The translations under genes and the position numbers were made by a program. A stretch of DNA of 64,000 bases from Lachnospiraceae bacterium. Its GTDB lineage: Bacteria; Bacillota; Clostridia; Lachnospirales; Lachnospiraceae. Below are positions 43,568 through 53,099 of the stretch, piece after piece (positions within the stretch are counted from its first letter, which is position 1; each line of letters opens with the position of its first letter). The stretch spans positions 1-64,000 of the forward strand of contig CABJAM010000014.1 of the NCBI GenBank assembly GCA_902363555.1, written 5' to 3'. The notes beneath the pieces were generated by a model, which made no database searches, had not been told where the DNA came from, and saw only the letters and a program-made list of their open reading frames with translations.

Positions 43568-44488
43568 ATGAAAGTATTCAAAAACAAGAAGAAGATGCGG
43601 TCATTTCGGGAATTTTTGTATCTTCTGCCCTTTATTATCCTGGTGGCCGTATTCGCCTATTATCCGTTATACGGATGGGTGTATTCCTTTTTTGACTACA
43701 AGCCGCCGCTGCCCTTAACGATGGATAATTTTGTAGGGTTAAAGTGGTTTAAGTATCTGGTTGGAAATGAAGTGCGTATCAAACAGATACTCACTGTCCT
43801 TAGAAATACCTTTGCCATGAGCGGGCTGACACTGCTGACCTCCTGGCTGCCGATGATTTTTGCCATATTTCTGAACGAAATCAAGTGTCTGCCATTTCGC
43901 AAGATCGTTCAGACCGTGACCACGCTGCCGAACTTTATCAGTTGGGTGCTCGTTTATTCCATCGCCTTTTGCTTATTCAGCAGCAATGGTATGATGAACA
44001 GCTTCCTTCAGGATCTGGGGCTGATCACAGAGCCGGTGATGTTCCTCCAGTCGTCAAAGCATGTGTGGCTGACTATGTGGCTGTGGATCACCTGGAAAAA
44101 CCTGGGCTGGCAGTCGATCATGTATATTGCCGCCATTTCCGGGATTGACGGAGAGCTGTTCGAGGCGGCAAAGGTGGACGGCGCAACCCGGATGCAGACG
44201 ATCCGCTACATCACCATTCCCAGTCTGCTGCCCACCTTTACCGTGCTGATGATGCTGAGTATCGCCAATTTCCTTTCAAATGGTATGGAACAGTATTACG
44301 TCTTCCAGAATGCGTTTAACAAAGAGTCCATACAGGTGCTGGATTTGTTTGTATTTAATCTGGCCATGGGAAGCGGAAGCTATTCCGTATCCACGGCGCT
44401 GAGTATGCTTAAGAGTGTGATCAGTGTGGGCCTGCTGTGTGCAGCGAACGGTATATCCAAGTTACTCAGAGGCGACAGCTTTATTTAA
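43568..44488 (+). CDS. Sugar ABC importer permease, LplB type (second)
   Basis: 306 aa, six predicted helices starting LYLLPFIILVAVFAYYPLYGW. The coupling motif is FEAAKVDGATRMQTIRYITI. The start at 43568 follows GGGGAGG by 11 bases; a longer reading to 43469 is possible but lacks a ribosome site. In this importer the order is permease, permease, binding protein, unlike the first one (binding protein first). Likely substrate class as for the first importer; the sequences are clearly different, so the ligand may be too. Confidence 0.9.
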   Translation: MKVFKNKKKMRSFREFLYLLPFIILVAVFAYYPLYGWVYSFFDYKPPLPLTMDNFVGLKWFKYLVGNEVRIKQILTVLRNTFAMSGLTLLTSWLPMIFAIFLNEIKCLPFRKIVQTVTTLPNFISWVLVYSIAFCLFSSNGMMNSFLQDLGLITEPVMFLQSSKHVWLTMWLWITWKNLGWQSIMYIAAISGIDGELFEAAKVDGATRMQTIRYITIPSLLPTFTVLMMLSIANFLSNGMEQYYVFQNAFNKESIQVLDLFVFNLAMGSGSYSVSTALSMLKSVISVGLLCAANGISKLLRGDSFI

Positions 44489-44513
44489 TGTGATGAATAT
44501 GGAGAAGATGGCT

Positions 44514-45443
44514 ATGGAAAAGGAAATCGTTGTTAAAAAGAAAAAGACAAAAGTGAGTCCACAGGACAGGATCATCAGCATCATTACATATGCCGTATTT
44601 GCAGCGTTTGCATTTATTTGTATTTATCCCTTTTATTACATATTTATCAATACGATCAGTGCCAACGACCTGAGTGATAAAGGTAAGATACTGTTTTATC
44701 CCATAGGTATACATTTTACAAATTATTTGGATGCGCTGAATATACCGGGGCTTTTACAGGCCGCGAAGATATCTGTTGGAAGAACACTCATCGGCACGGC
44801 GCTGACCGTTTTGACGGCGGGATTTATGGGGTATATGTTTACAAGAGAAACCGTGTGGAAGAGAAAGTTCTGGTACCGTTTCGTTATATTAACGATGTAT
44901 TTTAACGCCGGTATTATTCCGTGGTATATAACCATGAATAATCTGCATCTGACAAATAATTTCTGGGGGTATGTTTTGCCGGTGCTCGTGTCGCCGTTTT
45001 ACATTATTCTGACCAAGACCTATGTGGAATCCATACCAAGGGAGTTGCAGGATGCGGCGGAGATAGACGGCGCGGGAACACTGAAGATCTTCTGGAAGAT
45101 CATCCTGCCGCTGATCAAACCCATACTTGCCACGGTAGCTATATTTGCCGCGGTCGGCCAGTGGAATTCCTTCCAGGATACATTATTGCTCGTCACCGAG
45201 AGCCGGTTGTACACATTACAGTTTATTTTGTATCAGTACATCAATCAGGCCAGCTCCCTGGCGGCTCTTGTGGGAAGCGGCTCCAGCGGGGCGGATATGA
45301 GCCAGATCATGGCGACGGCTCAAACGGCCACATCGGTTCGGATGACCGTAACTATTATCGTTGTTACACCGATTTTACTCGTCTATCCCTTCTTCCAGAA
45401 GTTTTTTGTAAAGGGGATTATGATCGGTGCGGTGAAGGGCTGA
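44514..45443 (+). CDS. Sugar ABC importer permease, YtcP type (second)
   Basis: 309 aa with the coupling motif DAAEIDGAGTLKIFWKIILP and the ending KFFVKGIMIGAVKG. Four ATGs stand close together (44493, 44499, 44508, 44514); 44514 is taken because GGAGAAG lies 8 bases before it, giving MEKEIVVKKKKTK. It forms the heterodimer with the preceding permease and relies on a shared ATPase encoded elsewhere. Confidence 0.88.
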   Translation: MEKEIVVKKKKTKVSPQDRIISIITYAVFAAFAFICIYPFYYIFINTISANDLSDKGKILFYPIGIHFTNYLDALNIPGLLQAAKISVGRTLIGTALTVLTAGFMGYMFTRETVWKRKFWYRFVILTMYFNAGIIPWYITMNNLHLTNNFWGYVLPVLVSPFYIILTKTYVESIPRELQDAAEIDGAGTLKIFWKIILPLIKPILATVAIFAAVGQWNSFQDTLLLVTESRLYTLQFILYQYINQASSLAALVGSGSSGADMSQIMATAQTATSVRMTVTIIVVTPILLVYPFFQKFFVKGIMIGAVKG

Positions 45444-45535
45444 GTCATGGATAGTGAAAGGTTTTACCTTTTCATTTATATGGAAACAATTCAACCATCG
45501 TCCTTTGGACGGAAAAATTAATGGAGGTATTTATT

Positions 45536-47338
45536 ATGAAGTGGAGAAAAGTAACAGCAATGGGGCTTACGGTAGTTATGGCGCTATCTATGGCACTGAC
45601 CGGTTGTGGCAATTCAGGCGGGAAATCGGGAGAGAAATCCGCCGGCGCCGATACGGCAAAGACGGAATCGTCTCAGAAGACCGGTGACAGCGGCCAAAGC
45701 AGTGGCGGAAGCGATGCCGCCAGCGATAATGGTGAGCTGATTACCCTGGAGGTTTATGATGTTGCCGCAAATTATCAGGGGATGCAGAGTGGGTGGTTTG
45801 CGAAGCTTATAAAAGATAAATTCAATATCGAGCTGAATATTTTTGCACCCAATACATCCGGTGACGCGGAAGCACTCTATCAGACACGATGCAGCTCCGG
45901 AAAGCTGGGAGACATTATTCTCCTGGATAATGATAAGTTTGTTGACTGTATTAATGCAGGACTGATTAAAGATATGACAGATTCCATATGGAATTATACC
46001 AATCTCTCAGGTTTTAAAGAGCAGATTACAGCTCTGAATGCGCAGATGGGCGATGAAGGAAAAATCTATGGTATTCCTACTGAAATGACGAATACGACCC
46101 CGGACGCCTATTCGGAAAGTGATCCGTTTTCTGCCCCATGTCTGCCATGGGATTACTATAATGAGCTGGGCTGCCCGGAAATCAAAAATCTGGATGATCT
46201 TTTAGATGTCTTAGAGCAGATGCAGACAGCGCATCCGACCAATGCGGACGGCGATGCAGCCTATGCGATTTCCCTTTGGAAGGACTGGGATGGCTTTGGT
46301 ATGGAAAATATCTGCCAGACGGCAAAGTGGTATGGCCAGGAAGTAAAATATTCTGTTCTTCTGGGCAATGACAATACTATGATGTCCTTAATTGATGAAA
46401 ACGGTGCTTATTATAAGATGCTGCAGTTCTTTTATAAAGCCAATCAGAGAGGACTTATTGATCCGGACTCCAGTATCCAGGACTGGACGACCGCGGATCA
46501 AAGCAAGATCCGGACGTACAGAACCTATTTACTTTGGTATAACTGGGCAATGAAACTTTCAAGCGTTGGCCTTACACAGGAAGACAGGGATGCCGGAAAG
46601 GGCTTTGTGAATATTCCTGTTTCGGATTTAAATTGCTATCAGGTAGCGGATTCCTATTATGGAACCGGACGCGTCTGGGGCATTGGCTCACAGGTGGATG
46701 CCGAGACTGAAAAGAGAATTATGGATTTCCTGGACTGGATGGCCAGCCCGGAGGGCGTTACTTATATGTGGATCGGCGTTGAGGGGCTTACTTATACATA
46801 TGATGAAAATGGCAAATATGTCCAGACAGAGGATGCCTCTGATTATGTCGGCGGAAATAAAGAAGTGCCGGAGGATATGGGCGGAGGCGGATTCGCCGAT
46901 GGTCAGTGCAAGCTGAACCAGTATCTTGTATCATCCATGAGCTTAAATCCCAATAATAACGAGCCATACAGTCTCGCTTACTGGAGCACTCAGCTTGCGA
47001 AACCAAAGGAAACAAGATTTGCGGAATGGTCGGAAAAATACGGCACGGAAACTCAGACCGAATATTATGAGAAGAACGGCCTTATGACCATCGTGCCCAA
47101 TGTCAATGTGATTTTAGAGAGTGATACGACGGATATCGCCCTGATCCGCAGCCAGTGCGGACAGGAAATCACCAATACCTCCTGGAAGATGATCTATGCG
47201 GCTGATGACGCGGAATTTGACCAGATGTGGAGCAGTCTCAAGGAAACGCTTACCGGACTTGGCTGGGATGAGCTGCTGGCATTTGACATGGCTAAATATC
47301 AGAAGGTGATCGATGCCCGGATGGAAGCAATGAAATAA
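45536..47338 (+). CDS. Sugar ABC importer, binding lipoprotein (second)
   Basis: 600 aa. Lipoprotein signal with Cys24 (ALTGC), a Gly/Ser/Asp-rich linker to about residue 65, then the two-lobe binding domain (TLEVYDVAANYQGMQSGWFA). The start at 45536 is chosen because ATGGAGGT just upstream acts as ribosome site; the upstream ATG is part of that site. In the 92 bases before it are a GAAAGG/CCTTTTC and a CGTCC-TTT-GGACG hairpin (45499-45511), which may decouple its expression from the permeases. Its many aromatic residues fit a sugar ligand. Confidence 0.9.
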   Translation: MKWRKVTAMGLTVVMALSMALTGCGNSGGKSGEKSAGADTAKTESSQKTGDSGQSSGGSDAASDNGELITLEVYDVAANYQGMQSGWFAKLIKDKFNIELNIFAPNTSGDAEALYQTRCSSGKLGDIILLDNDKFVDCINAGLIKDMTDSIWNYTNLSGFKEQITALNAQMGDEGKIYGIPTEMTNTTPDAYSESDPFSAPCLPWDYYNELGCPEIKNLDDLLDVLEQMQTAHPTNADGDAAYAISLWKDWDGFGMENICQTAKWYGQEVKYSVLLGNDNTMMSLIDENGAYYKMLQFFYKANQRGLIDPDSSIQDWTTADQSKIRTYRTYLLWYNWAMKLSSVGLTQEDRDAGKGFVNIPVSDLNCYQVADSYYGTGRVWGIGSQVDAETEKRIMDFLDWMASPEGVTYMWIGVEGLTYTYDENGKYVQTEDASDYVGGNKEVPEDMGGGGFADGQCKLNQYLVSSMSLNPNNNEPYSLAYWSTQLAKPKETRFAEWSEKYGTETQTEYYEKNGLMTIVPNVNVILESDTTDIALIRSQCGQEITNTSWKMIYAADDAEFDQMWSSLKETLTGLGWDELLAFDMAKYQKVIDARMEAMK

Positions 47339-47353
47339 ATGATATTAAGAAGT

Positions 47354-47395
47354 CAGAGGAGTCCGTTGGGATGGTTTTCCTGACAGACTCCTTTG
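47354..47395 (+). terminator. Stem-loop after second binding protein
   Basis: CAGAGGAGTC (47354-47363) pairs with GACTCCTTTG (47386-47395) over ten positions with one G-U pair, loop 22 bases. It begins 16 bases after the binding-protein stop and has no T-run, so it looks like an mRNA-stabilising or attenuating intercistronic hairpin, matching 1802-1830 in the first importer. Confidence 0.5.
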
Positions 47396-47409
47396 CAGTG
47401 GAGATGACT

Positions 47410-49389
47410 ATGAGTAAAGATTTGACAGCGCGGCTGCCTGAGGGAATGGGTTATGCTTTCTGGGAAAAAGAAATGCTGTATGACCGGGAGCTGCATGTAA
47501 GTATAAATCATCCGGACGCGTCCGATGATAACGATGGAAGCCTGGAGCATCCGTTTAAAACCATACAAGCGGCGGCCGATAAAGCCAGGCCGGGAACAAG
47601 GGTATGGATTCATGGAGGAGTTTACCGGGAATGTGTACGGCCTGTGTGTTCCGGAGAAGGACCGGACCGGCTCATCTGTTATGAAGCTTTTGACAAGGAC
47701 CAGGTAATTATAAAAGCCTCGGAGGAAATCCGGGGATTTCAGGTCAGCGAAGGGTGGCAGATCTATCCGTTTGGCAAGACGCCGGGCCCGGAGGAGATCC
47801 GCATTTGGGAAATAAAGTTAAAGCCGGATATGTTTCAGGGGTATAATCCCTTTGGGATGGTAAATATTCTTCACGACCGGCTCTATATTGAGTACGACAA
47901 GACAGATATGACCACCTATATGAATCGGCGGGGAATGGTCTTTTGTGACGGCAGACCTCTGCAGCAGGTCAGCCTGTACGAGCAGATGAGTGAAATTCCA
48001 GGCTCCTTCTGGGTGGAGGCCAATGGACAAAAGGTACATTTCCGGCTGGAGAACGATGAAAATCCCCGGGAGCATACGATCGAGATCACCTGCCGGGAGC
48101 AGTGTTTTGCTCCGGAAATCCCTTTTTTATCCTACATAAAGCTTAAAGGTCTGACCTGTGCTCATGCCGCCACCGGAGCGCCGGTGCCCCAGCGCGGCGC
48201 CATATCCTGCGGCCGGGGGCATCACTGGATTATCGAGGACTGTACCATTGACTGGTCCAACGGCGTGGGCATTGACATAGGAAATGAATGCTGGCATCAC
48301 ACAAGGATCAGGGATCAGGTGCTGGGGTATACGATCATCCGGCGCTGCCATATATATGATGTGGGGGTCTGCGGTATTGCCGGAATGTTTACGAGAGATC
48401 TGCTCATTGAGGATAATTATATAAAAGGAACCGGCTGGCAGCGGATGGAGCTGTCCTGGGAGGCCGCCGGTATCAAGGTTCATGGCTGCCGAAACAGTCT
48501 GATCCGCCGCAACGTTTTTTCAAAAACCTTTCGGGCGGACCACCTGTGGATGGATGTGGGAAATGAAAACAACAGAATTACCCAGAATCTGTTTTTGGAT
48601 GGCATTGAGCAGAGGGAGGCTGTTTTTATCGAATGCAGCCGGGATGGCGTTAATCTGATCGACAATAATATTTTCTGGAATATTGAAGGACGGTTTGACC
48701 GCAGCCTTGTGAAGGAGAAGCCGGGCTCCTCCGGGTGGTATAATATGGAGGAGGACAGTGTGATCACCGGCTGGGCCATTTATGGCGAGGGAACGGATCA
48801 TCTGCATATTGTAAATAATCTCATCGGCCGTTGCCGGAGCGCCGGGTACTTTGCAAAGCCTGTGCCATTTAGAATCAGCGGACGGGGCGGAACAAGCCGG
48901 GATGCACAGATCTATAATAATATTTTTTATGAATGCGGCGAAGCGGCCATCAAGTTCCCCACACAATATAATAAAGCGGAGGGCAATTTTTATGTCCGGA
49001 TGCCGGGCGGCTTTTTAAGAATACTGTATCCGGCCCCGGCGGTCTGCCTGGACCTTAAGGCATGGCAGGAATTTTATGGCCTGGACGTACAGGGCCAGGA
49101 GGGGTGGCTGGATATCTGTGTGGATACGGAGCGATTAACGCTAACGGTGGATCATGCCGGGGATCGGCCCCTAATGCTGCCGGGGAGAGAGCCGGGGCCG
49201 GATTTTGTAACGGATACGGCGATATTAAAGGCTGTGCCGTCGGATGCTATGACTCCTACGGATTTTTATGGAATGCTGGCAAATATAAGCGGCCGCATAC
49301 CGGGGCCGTTTTCGGAGCTGACCATGGGCATGGTGTATTCCATAGATCCGCGGAAGCCAAACGGGACAGGTGATCAGTGGCCTTCCTGA
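47410..49389 (+). CDS. Parallel beta-helix protein, GH141-like
   Basis: 659 aa. The N-terminus LHVSINHPDASDDNDGSLEHPFKTIQAAAD...VWIHGGVYRE is typical of right-handed beta-helix carbohydrate-active proteins, and repeated turns follow (RNSLIRRNVFSKTF, ENNRITQNLFLDG, DGVNLIDNNIFWN, DHLHIVNNLIG, RDAQIYNNIFYE). The resemblance is to GH141-like or polysaccharide-lyase-like helices, but catalytic residues cannot be fixed by eye. No signal peptide. Start: an ATG at 47371 has a good ribosome site (AGAGGAG) but both lie in the preceding stem-loop, so ATG 47410 after GTGGAG is preferred; uncertain. Confidence 0.7.
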   Translation: MSKDLTARLPEGMGYAFWEKEMLYDRELHVSINHPDASDDNDGSLEHPFKTIQAAADKARPGTRVWIHGGVYRECVRPVCSGEGPDRLICYEAFDKDQVIIKASEEIRGFQVSEGWQIYPFGKTPGPEEIRIWEIKLKPDMFQGYNPFGMVNILHDRLYIEYDKTDMTTYMNRRGMVFCDGRPLQQVSLYEQMSEIPGSFWVEANGQKVHFRLENDENPREHTIEITCREQCFAPEIPFLSYIKLKGLTCAHAATGAPVPQRGAISCGRGHHWIIEDCTIDWSNGVGIDIGNECWHHTRIRDQVLGYTIIRRCHIYDVGVCGIAGMFTRDLLIEDNYIKGTGWQRMELSWEAAGIKVHGCRNSLIRRNVFSKTFRADHLWMDVGNENNRITQNLFLDGIEQREAVFIECSRDGVNLIDNNIFWNIEGRFDRSLVKEKPGSSGWYNMEEDSVITGWAIYGEGTDHLHIVNNLIGRCRSAGYFAKPVPFRISGRGGTSRDAQIYNNIFYECGEAAIKFPTQYNKAEGNFYVRMPGGFLRILYPAPAVCLDLKAWQEFYGLDVQGQEGWLDICVDTERLTLTVDHAGDRPLMLPGREPGPDFVTDTAILKAVPSDAMTPTDFYGMLANISGRIPGPFSELTMGMVYSIDPRKPNGTGDQWPS

Positions 49390-49405
49390 GCAGTGACTGG
49401 AATAT

Positions 49406-49434
49406 GTAACAGCTCGGCCCTCTGAGCTGTAAAC
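49406..49434. repeat. Palindromic element, copy E
   Basis: GTAACAGCTCGG (49406-49417) and CTGAGCTGTAAAC (49422-49434) resemble the arms of copies A and B with compensating changes (AGCTC/GAGCT where A and B have AGTTC/GAACT), so pairing has been kept. GGAATAT and GGATTAT on the two sides differ at one position and could be a worn direct repeat. It lies between the beta-helix gene and the LacI promoter and may also serve as terminator. Confidence 0.5.
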
Positions 49435-49473
49435 GGATTATATAAATAATTTATAAACTGTCAAAAACGAGGA

Positions 49474-49502
49474 TTGACAATAACTTCCATCCGCTTTACA
49501 CT
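49474..49502 (+). promoter_or_regulatory. Promoter of LacI-type regulator
   Basis: TTGACA (49474-49479), 17-base spacer, TACACT (49497-49502), 43 bases before the start. TGTCAA shortly upstream (about 49459) forms an inverted repeat with the -35 TTGACA; this could be an autoregulatory operator. Confidence 0.5.
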
Positions 49503-49545
49503 GGTAAAATGAGGACATAAATTAAGATAAGGAACAGGTGATGGA

Positions 49546-50586
49546 ATGGGCGAAAACCAATCTTCTAGGACACATATAAAAGAAATGGCAGAAAAGCTGG
49601 GGCTTTCAGCGGGAACCGTTTCCGTTGTTTTGAATGGGCGTGGGGACAGTGTCCGCATCGCCAAAGAAACGCAGAAAAGGATTCTGGAGCTGGCTAAAGA
49701 GATGAATTATCAGCCGAACATTTATGCGAGAAGATTGAGGAAGGCCGGGCAGGAACAGGCGCCGATCATTATCGCTGTATTCTGGCGAAAGGATAATCTT
49801 AATTCCAGACTGGGAAAGTTTCTGGCCGGATTGTACGAATCCATAGTAAAAAGAGGCTGTAATGTAGAGATCATGGTGCAGCCTTATGAGCCGGGGGAAT
49901 TTAAAGAGCACCTGCATCAGATACACAGCAGCCGGTGCAGCGGTGCTATGATCGGTGGACTGACAGAGGAGGAGCAGGTTTGTCTGGAGGAGCAGGATTA
50001 TGATATACCGGTGATCCTGGTCGGCCGGAATACGGAGAAGTTTCACTGCGTGCTGATGGATAATTACCGGGCCGGAGAAAAGTGCGCCTCAGCCATCGAT
50101 TCCTCACGCATAAAGACAGCGGCGGTAGTCTCTTTTCATAAAAGCAGCCGGGCGGCGCGCCTTCTGGAGGTGGGATTTACTATGGCCTGCCAGGATAAAG
50201 GGATTACGGTGCGTGAGGACTGGAAGCTCCGTCTGGAACGCAGCACCTATGAGATTGGCTATCATGCTGTAGAGGAGCTGATGGCAAGAATCCCATTTCC
50301 GTCGGCCTGGATGGTCCTGGACAGCCGTCTTGCAGCAGGAATGCTGGCGGCCTGCCAGGATAATGGCATTGTCATTCCCAGGGATCTGAATCTCATATTT
50401 TTTGAGGATTCTGAGCTGCTCAAATATAATAAACCGTCGCTCACCTCTGTGGATGTGCCTGTGGCGGATATGGCAGAGAAGGCTTTGGATATTCTTCTTC
50501 TGATCAATGAGAATAAGGTGGATATCCCGATCAAAAGAGAGCTGCTTCCGGTTTATCATATGCGGGAGAGTACAGGAAAGCTGTGA
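49546..50586 (+). CDS. LacI-family transcriptional regulator
   Basis: 346 aa. N-terminal helix-turn-helix and hinge helix (IKEMAEKLGLSAGTVSVVLNG...NYQPNIYARRLRKAG), then a periplasmic-binding-protein-like effector domain (APIIIAVFWRKDN...CSGAMIGGLTEEEQ...VPVADMAEKALDILL). It should bind a sugar and control a nearby promoter, possibly its own, those of the tandem esterase and carboxylesterase downstream, or the importer upstream. A terminator follows, so it is probably monocistronic. Confidence 0.92.
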   Translation: MGENQSSRTHIKEMAEKLGLSAGTVSVVLNGRGDSVRIAKETQKRILELAKEMNYQPNIYARRLRKAGQEQAPIIIAVFWRKDNLNSRLGKFLAGLYESIVKRGCNVEIMVQPYEPGEFKEHLHQIHSSRCSGAMIGGLTEEEQVCLEEQDYDIPVILVGRNTEKFHCVLMDNYRAGEKCASAIDSSRIKTAAVVSFHKSSRAARLLEVGFTMACQDKGITVREDWKLRLERSTYEIGYHAVEELMARIPFPSAWMVLDSRLAAGMLAACQDNGIVIPRDLNLIFFEDSELLKYNKPSLTSVDVPVADMAEKALDILLLINENKVDIPIKRELLPVYHMRESTGKL

Positions 50587-50618
50587 TATAGGGAGCTGTA
50601 CGATAACAGTAACAGGGC

Positions 50619-50655
50619 CGCAGTTTGGGCCGTAGAAGCCCGGACTGCGTTTCTT
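50619..50655 (+). terminator. Rho-independent terminator after LacI gene
   Basis: CGCAGTTTGGGC (50619-50630) pairs with GCCCGGACTGCG (50638-50649) through twelve positions including two G-U pairs, loop of 7, followed by TTTCTT. Confidence 0.75.
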
Positions 50656-50714
50656 ATTCATAAATGCTAAAACGAAAATGCACAATTATAAGTGCAATGT
50701 CTGGAGGACGAAAT

Positions 50715-53054
50715 ATGAAACAGAAATTGAATCAGGCTTATACGATGCATCCTTTATTTTTCGATCCCATTGGAAAAAAGGCGCATTTTGAAGAAAAGGA
50801 CGGTAAGGTATCGATCGGTTACGTGGATGACCGTCCGGGTGTTGTGGTGGAGGAAAATGGGGATGTCACCTTTAATTTTTACGCTCCGCAAGCCCGAACC
50901 GTGGAAGTGGCTGGAATCACCGGCAGTATGGGGCGGCATAGGATCTCATTGACGAAAGGGGAGGATGGTTACTTTTCATGTACTGTTTCGGGAATTTGTC
51001 CGGGCTTTCACTATCACCACTGGTTTGTAGATGGTGTAAATGCGGCGAACCCTGCGGCTCCCTTTTGCTATGGGTGCTTTGGAGCGGCTAACTTTTTTGA
51101 AGTGCCGCAGCCGGGAGCGGACTTTTTTGAACTGAAAAATGTACCTCATGGAGATGTGCAGATCCATAAATATGATTCACAGGTGAATGGACATGTAAAA
51201 GACTGTTATGTCTATCTGCCGCCCTCCTATAACATTGAGACAGAAAAGCATTATTCGGTGCTTTATATACAGCATGGTGTGGGTGAAAACGAAACCGGCT
51301 GGATATGGAATGGAAAACTGAACTTTATTATGGATAATCAGATCGCTGCGGGCGAATGTGAGGAAATGATCGTAGTCATGTGCTCCGGCTATGCTTTTTG
51401 CGACGGTGAAGATCCTGTATTTTATCCTGGGGATTTTGACCGTGAGCTTACCTGCGACTGTATTCCATATATTGAACAGAATTTCCGGGTGAAGAAGGGC
51501 CGCGATAACCGGGCAATGGCCGGACTTTCCCTGGGCTCGGCCCAGGCCTCCTTAGCCGTTTCCATGCATCCGGAGCTGTTTGCCTATCTCGGCGTTTTCT
51601 CGGGTGTGCGCTATGACTGTATGGAGCAGATCGTGGCAAATAATGATGCGCAGCCTATGAAGTCTGTTTTTCTTTCCTGCGGTATTATGGAAGCGGATCT
51701 TGAAAAGCAGCAGAAAGCTATGATTGAGGTTTTGTCGGAAAAGCATATCCCCTGTGAACAGCACAGCTATGCCGGCGGCCATGAATGGCATGTATGGCGG
51801 GAGAGTCTCCGCGATTTTGTGGCAAAATTATTTAAGTGTACGCAGGAGGCCGGCTGCGGTGCGGCTGCAGAGCCGGTATTTCCGGTAAATAAGCCGGAGA
51901 TTTCTCTGGCGCAGTTGGATCGTCAGACTTTTGAGGCGCATATGCTGTTTTTTGACCCGGTATATAAGGACCTGATCCGTGAGGTTGATGCTATGGGCCG
52001 TCCGGCCGGACGATATGCGGATATCCGTCCGGGCGTGACGATCGTGTCTCCCGGCTGCGCACGCTTCCGTTTGCAGGCGCCGGGCGCAAAGAAGGCAGAG
52101 GTGGATATTCTTGGTATGGGGCGCTTTACCTTGGAACCGCTGTCCGGGGCAGATGGTGAAAAGGGCTTTTTTGAGGGAACAGTTTGCGAAATTGAGCCGG
52201 GCTTTCACTATCACAGCTACTATATCAATGATACACAGGTGATAAATACCAATGCACCGGTGGGATACGGCTGTTTTCAGCCTATCAATTATTTTGAGAT
52301 GCCGGAACCGGATTTTGAAGAATACCGGCTGCGTCAGGTGCCGCACGGAGCGATCCATCTCAATTATTATCCATCCGGGCAGACTGGCCGGACAAAGCTC
52401 TGCTATGTATATACACCTCCGGCATATGATAAAAACCCGCAAATGCGCTACCCGGTGCTGTATTTGCAGCATGGCGGCGGAGAGAATGAGGTTGGCTGGG
52501 TATGGCAGGGGAAGATCGCCAATATTGCAGACAATCTTCTAGCCCAGGGGCGTATGAAGGAAATGATCATTGTTATGAATGCAGGCTATGCTTTTCCTGA
52601 GGATAAGCCATGGCATCCGTCCATGAGCGCCTTTTTAGATGAACTTCCGGAGGACTGCGTTCCGTTCATTGACCGGACGTACCGGACACTGACCGACCGC
52701 CATTGCCGGGCCATCGCCGGACTTTCTATGGGGGGCATGCAGACACAAAAGATTGCTTTTCATCATCCGGAGCTGTTTTCCTGGGCTGGCATATTTTCCG
52801 GCGGACTTGTTATTTATAACGAGGAAGATGATTACCGTGATGTACTTTACGATCCAGAGGCCTTTTCCCGGCAGTTTGATATGCTTTTTGTCGCCTGCGG
52901 AATGCAGGAAGGCGGTTATACCTCCACCGTGGATCATGTGGCGGATGTGCGGGCGCACCATGTTCCTGTGGAGATGTTTGAGGGCTACGGATACCACGAC
53001 TGGACATTTTGGAGACATTGTGCAAAATCATTTTTAATGAAGCTGTTCCAATAA
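50715..53054 (+). CDS. Tandem-domain esterase (two complete halves)
   Basis: 779 aa made of two homologous halves of about 390 residues, each with an immunoglobulin-like sugar-binding sandwich (PGVVVEENGDVTFNFYAP; PGVTIVSPGCARFRLQAP) and an esterase-D/feruloyl-esterase-like domain. Both halves have an elbow (GLSLGS, Ser272; GLSMGG, Ser671) and a final His (GGHEWHVWR; YGYHDWTFWR), so both may be active. LYIQHGVGENETGW and LYLQHGGGENEVGW show the common origin. Such enzymes remove feruloyl or acetyl groups from sugars (family knowledge). Start 50715 follows CTGGAGGA. No signal peptide. Confidence 0.88.
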   Translation: MKQKLNQAYTMHPLFFDPIGKKAHFEEKDGKVSIGYVDDRPGVVVEENGDVTFNFYAPQARTVEVAGITGSMGRHRISLTKGEDGYFSCTVSGICPGFHYHHWFVDGVNAANPAAPFCYGCFGAANFFEVPQPGADFFELKNVPHGDVQIHKYDSQVNGHVKDCYVYLPPSYNIETEKHYSVLYIQHGVGENETGWIWNGKLNFIMDNQIAAGECEEMIVVMCSGYAFCDGEDPVFYPGDFDRELTCDCIPYIEQNFRVKKGRDNRAMAGLSLGSAQASLAVSMHPELFAYLGVFSGVRYDCMEQIVANNDAQPMKSVFLSCGIMEADLEKQQKAMIEVLSEKHIPCEQHSYAGGHEWHVWRESLRDFVAKLFKCTQEAGCGAAAEPVFPVNKPEISLAQLDRQTFEAHMLFFDPVYKDLIREVDAMGRPAGRYADIRPGVTIVSPGCARFRLQAPGAKKAEVDILGMGRFTLEPLSGADGEKGFFEGTVCEIEPGFHYHSYYINDTQVINTNAPVGYGCFQPINYFEMPEPDFEEYRLRQVPHGAIHLNYYPSGQTGRTKLCYVYTPPAYDKNPQMRYPVLYLQHGGGENEVGWVWQGKIANIADNLLAQGRMKEMIIVMNAGYAFPEDKPWHPSMSAFLDELPEDCVPFIDRTYRTLTDRHCRAIAGLSMGGMQTQKIAFHHPELFSWAGIFSGGLVIYNEEDDYRDVLYDPEAFSRQFDMLFVACGMQEGGYTSTVDHVADVRAHHVPVEMFEGYGYHDWTFWRHCAKSFLMKLFQ

Positions 53055-53099
53055 ATGAGCGTTTCTATTGACTTTGTCAAATGATAAGGAGGTTTACCT

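Noticed and set aside
47371..47409. Earlier start of the beta-helix protein
   Set aside because: The ATG and its ribosome site lie inside a 10-bp stem-loop, and the added residues do not look like family sequence. The call remains uncertain.
53068..53080. TTGAC-TTT-GTCAA as a shared operator with the repeats near 90 and 49470
   Set aside because: Spacing and orientation differ among the three and TTGAC is also the -35 core, so chance is likely.
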